The position numbers and the translations under genes were made by a program. The notes under the pieces are model-generated. The model was not told the origin of the DNA. It did no database searches and worked only from the letters and a program-made list of their open reading frames with translations. A stretch of DNA of 7,774 nt. It comes from Lachnospiraceae bacterium. Lineage in GTDB: Bacteria > Bacillota > Clostridia > Lachnospirales > Lachnospiraceae. Of this stretch, positions 5,479-7,774 are shown piece by piece (position 1 is the first letter of the stretch; each line of letters begins with the position of its first letter). The DNA lies in NCBI GenBank assembly GCA_017477805.1, contig JAFUUM010000297.1, positions 1-7,774 on the forward strand, given 5' to 3'.

Positions 5479-7774
5479 TCAGAGCTGCTGCAACAAAAGT
5501 GCAACACCTTCCATGATCTTCTCCATGCCCGGCGTGACCAAAATCGCCCAGTCGGAATTGGGGATGTAGACACAGGTACAACCAAGATAGCGTTGAGCGT
5601 CTTCTTCGGAAATGTACCCGTACTTCGTGTCACTGTTGGAGCGAAGGTAAGCATCCGTCTGCTCCACCACTCTGGCCTCTAAGGGTGCCGTTTGCCCGTT
5701 GTTCTTGAGTACCGTATCACCGCCCACGGTAAAGGAGTAGCTTGCAGAGCCGCCAAAAATCTGGGTCATGGTGATCTCCTGCTGCTTTCTGACGTACCTG
5801 AAGCCGGAACGGACTCTGCATTTGTCCACAGCTCCGAGGGATACGTATTCTCTGGAAAGATCATCCATGTACTTCCTGTAGACGCAAACGTTCTTACTGT
5901 TTAAAAGGTCATCCAACAGGGACATGAGATAATCCCACAGGTCGCTGTCATCGGAAAGGGCTGCGATCTCAGCAACTTCCGCAACAACGGCTGCTGCATC
6001 CGCATCATCCGCTGCGGTCTTTAGCTTCCCGTCCGCCCCTGCTTTGATCTTATTTGCCGGAAGCTTGGACAGGGCCGCAAGGGTCTCTTTATCCGTCACC
6101 TTTCCGGTATCCGCATTATGTCCGTCAGAGGAACTGCTTCCGCCTCCGTCTCCGGTACCACCCACATCGGTTCCGCCCTGCGTTCCGACCTCAAAGGATC
6201 CGTTGCCGGTACCGCCTTCCGCGATGTCGGTCCGGGCCGTTGTTACCGCGTTTACAAGGTCGGGACCTGCGCCCCGCTTTTCAAGACCGTTCAAAAGATC
6301 TCCCAGGTCTCCTTCCGCAGCGTTATACCGGATCAGGTCCGGCGTGATGTCGTAGTTCGTATACTCCAGAGAATCATAGATCAGTTCCGCGATCTCCTCC
6401 TCAGGCAGCGGCCTCTTATCGGGATCGGAATCCGTGGGCAAAAGGTCATCGGGGTTCCGTTCTCCCGCACTTCCCATTTCATTCTTTAATCTGCCGGAAT
6501 TGATGAGGCCATCCAGCAGATCCATGATCTGTCTGGCTCTTGCAAGATTTCCTTCCTCCAGCGCCTTTTCATACTCTTCCAGATACGCATCCGCACCTGT
6601 GAGATACTCCTCGTCCATATCCAGTCCCGCCAGTTCCCTGAGCCGTTTCAAAAGGTTCTCCAGCCAGGCGATATGAGCATCGATCAGTTCCGTCTTTCCC
6701 TGATAGATAAAGTCCGAACGAACGGAATATGCATATTCCAGTCTGCCGCTCACAAACGTGATGGCATCTTCGACCTGCTCTCTGTCTGCCACTGCCTGAA
6801 TGTAGAAATGATAGTCATCCATGGAATCCACGGTCCGTTTGTCCAGAAAATCCGTGGCAGAGAACGGCAGGAGCCATCCGTACAGCAATGACAACTCCCT
6901 GGCGGAATGGACGATGTCTTTCTTCTCCGTGATATTGAGCAGATCCGTGATCATCTGCAGATAGGGAAGTGCGGCTTCTTCATCCGGAGCAAGGCTTGCG
7001 GTCTTGCGGGACAGGATAAAGCCCACATAATCCGCAGCCGTCTCCCCCCGCTTCATGCCGGCGTTCACATAAGCTTCGTAACTGACGGCACACTGTCCCA
7101 TGCAGTAGTTGATGATGGTGTTTAATTCCGCATCCGCCTCAAAGGCTTCAGCGGTATCATATACGGCAATATCCCGGTATCGTCTGCCGAAGGTAGGACT
7201 TCCGTCCTCTGCCGCTTCCTGTAAAAACTTTAAGGTGGGAGCGATCCCAAAGGAATTGTTTCCAGGGAAGGCTGCGATCAGTTTTTTGATCTCTTCCGAT
7301 TTCACGTCCAGATCTGCCTGATGGGAGATCAGTTCGGAAATCCGGGTGTTATAGGATGCGATCTCGTCCACATATCCCTGGTAGGTGGCATCCGCTTCTG
7401 CCAGCACTTCCTTTTTTGCCCGAAGGGCTTCCCGATTGACGGCCTGGTCTTCATCAAAGGTGGCATCTACCGCATCCAGCAGTTCCAGTTTTTTTGCTTT
7501 CTCTGAATCGATCTCGGCCTGCTTTGCATCAAGCTTAGCGGTATACTCTGCTTTCATGGCAGTATATGCCGCACTGGCTGCCTCTTTGGCCGCCTCCAGT
7601 GCCTCCGTTTTTTCGGTATAATCCTGCCTGCAGCTTTCCAAAAATTCCGTCAGTTCTTCTGTTGTCTCTCCGGTAAACTCCGGCATGATCGCAAGGACCC
7701 CTTCGTAAAGGATCTTTGCATCTCCGATAAAGATCAGTTCGGGACAGGCATCGGAATACATGTAATCCAGCTCC
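5479..7774 (-). CDS. Large acidic coiled-coil protein with Gly/Asp-rich linker and small C-terminal beta domain; 5' end at or beyond window edge
   Basis: The ORF is open to the right edge and ends at TGA 5481-5479. An ATG at 7761 has GGAG 9 nt upstream and could be the true start (760 aa), but the frame stays open through the last four codons, so the protein may be longer. I do not recognise it as a whole. Counting from that Met: residues 32-165 are Ala/Glu/Lys-rich heptad-like helix; 170-430 form a largely helical acidic region; 430-513 contain acidic, Pro-containing segments. Residues 514-553 are a flexible Gly/Thr/Asp/Ser linker. An Ala-rich helix (about 570-605) and a Leu/Asp-rich helix (DLWDYLMSLLDDLLNS) follow. 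The end, about 675-745 (YSFTVGGDTVLKNNGQ, PLEARVVE, YISEEDAQRYLGCTCVYIP, WAILVTPG), resembles a copper-amine-oxidase-N/stalk-type domain. No membrane segment is visible in the part present. It could be a host- or wall-linked accessory, a tape-like rod or a cargo; the context does not decide. Confidence 0.75.
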   Translation of the reverse strand, partial: ELDYMYSDACPELIFIGDAKILYEGVLAIMPEFTGETTEELTEFLESCRQDYTEKTEALEAAKEAASAAYTAMKAEYTAKLDAKQAEIDSEKAKKLELLDAVDATFDEDQAVNREALRAKKEVLAEADATYQGYVDEIASYNTRISELISHQADLDVKSEEIKKLIAAFPGNNSFGIAPTLKFLQEAAEDGSPTFGRRYRDIAVYDTAEAFEADAELNTIINYCMGQCAVSYEAYVNAGMKRGETAADYVGFILSRKTASLAPDEEAALPYLQMITDLLNITEKKDIVHSARELSLLYGWLLPFSATDFLDKRTVDSMDDYHFYIQAVADREQVEDAITFVSGRLEYAYSVRSDFIYQGKTELIDAHIAWLENLLKRLRELAGLDMDEEYLTGADAYLEEYEKALEEGNLARARQIMDLLDGLINSGRLKNEMGSAGERNPDDLLPTDSDPDKRPLPEEEIAELIYDSLEYTNYDITPDLIRYNAAEGDLGDLLNGLEKRGAGPDLVNAVTTARTDIAEGGTGNGSFEVGTQGGTDVGGTGDGGGSSSSDGHNADTGKVTDKETLAALSKLPANKIKAGADGKLKTAADDADAAAVVAEVAEIAALSDDSDLWDYLMSLLDDLLNSKNVCVYRKYMDDLSREYVSLGAVDKCRVRSGFRYVRKQQEITMTQIFGGSASYSFTVGGDTVLKNNGQTAPLEARVVEQTDAYLRSNSDTKYGYISEEDAQRYLGCTCVYIPNSDWAILVTPGMEKIMEGVALLLQQL

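Noticed and set aside
5337..5654. 105-codon minus-strand ORF across the palindrome and the end of the coiled-coil gene
   Set aside because: It overlaps the real gene in another frame, runs through the inverted repeats, and has no ribosome-binding site or family features.
1..7774. CRISPR array, tRNA, rRNA or insertion sequence in the window
   Set aside because: No regularly spaced direct repeats, cloverleaf-like elements or transposase frames were seen on either strand.

Overview
The window carries part of a contractile injection system (phage-tail-like) gene cluster. Every gene that can be supported lies on the minus strand and is read from right to left. GC content is moderate, Shine-Dalgarno sites are strong (AAGGAGG-type), and GTG starts are accepted. 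The PAAR-like gene is of the DUF4280 type. Together these suggest a Gram-positive Clostridia host, perhaps Lachnospiraceae. The taxonomy is inference; no rRNA or other marker gene is present.

Layout in the direction of transcription: (1) a large acidic coiled-coil protein running in from the right edge (7774-5479), with a Gly/Asp/Ser-rich linker and a small C-terminal beta domain; (2) a 231-bp gap holding a ~173-bp imperfect palindrome; (3) a Pvc16/DUF4255-type tail-terminator (cap) protein; (4) an unrecognised 250-aa beta-rich protein; (5) a DUF4280 PAAR-like spike-tip protein; (6) the contractile sheath; (7) the inner tube protein (gp19 family); (8) a 167-nt leader with two strong hairpins; (9) a tail-assembly-chaperone-like gene whose 3' end overlaps, in the -1 frame, a second ORF with an FHW motif; (10) a second gp19-like tube protein cut by the left edge. 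Baseplate, tape-measure, spike and AAA+ ATPase genes are not seen. They would be expected beyond the left edge if this cluster resembles PVC/Afp loci.

Together the genes encode the tube, the sheath around it, the cap that fixes its length and the PAAR-like tip. The chaperone pair would help assembly, and the second tube-like protein probably joins the tube to the baseplate. The most notable observation is at 593-636. The chaperone gene ends over a canonical slippery heptamer (A AAT TTT) followed by a stem-loop. The downstream FHW ORF has no usable start codon at its conserved N-terminus but is in the -1 frame. This is the arrangement of the E/E' (phage P2) and G/GT (lambda) tail chaperones, and it implies a programmed-frameshift 189-aa fusion product.

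The spaces between genes are otherwise short (1-42 bp), consistent with one operon. No stretch above 300 bp lacks a gene.
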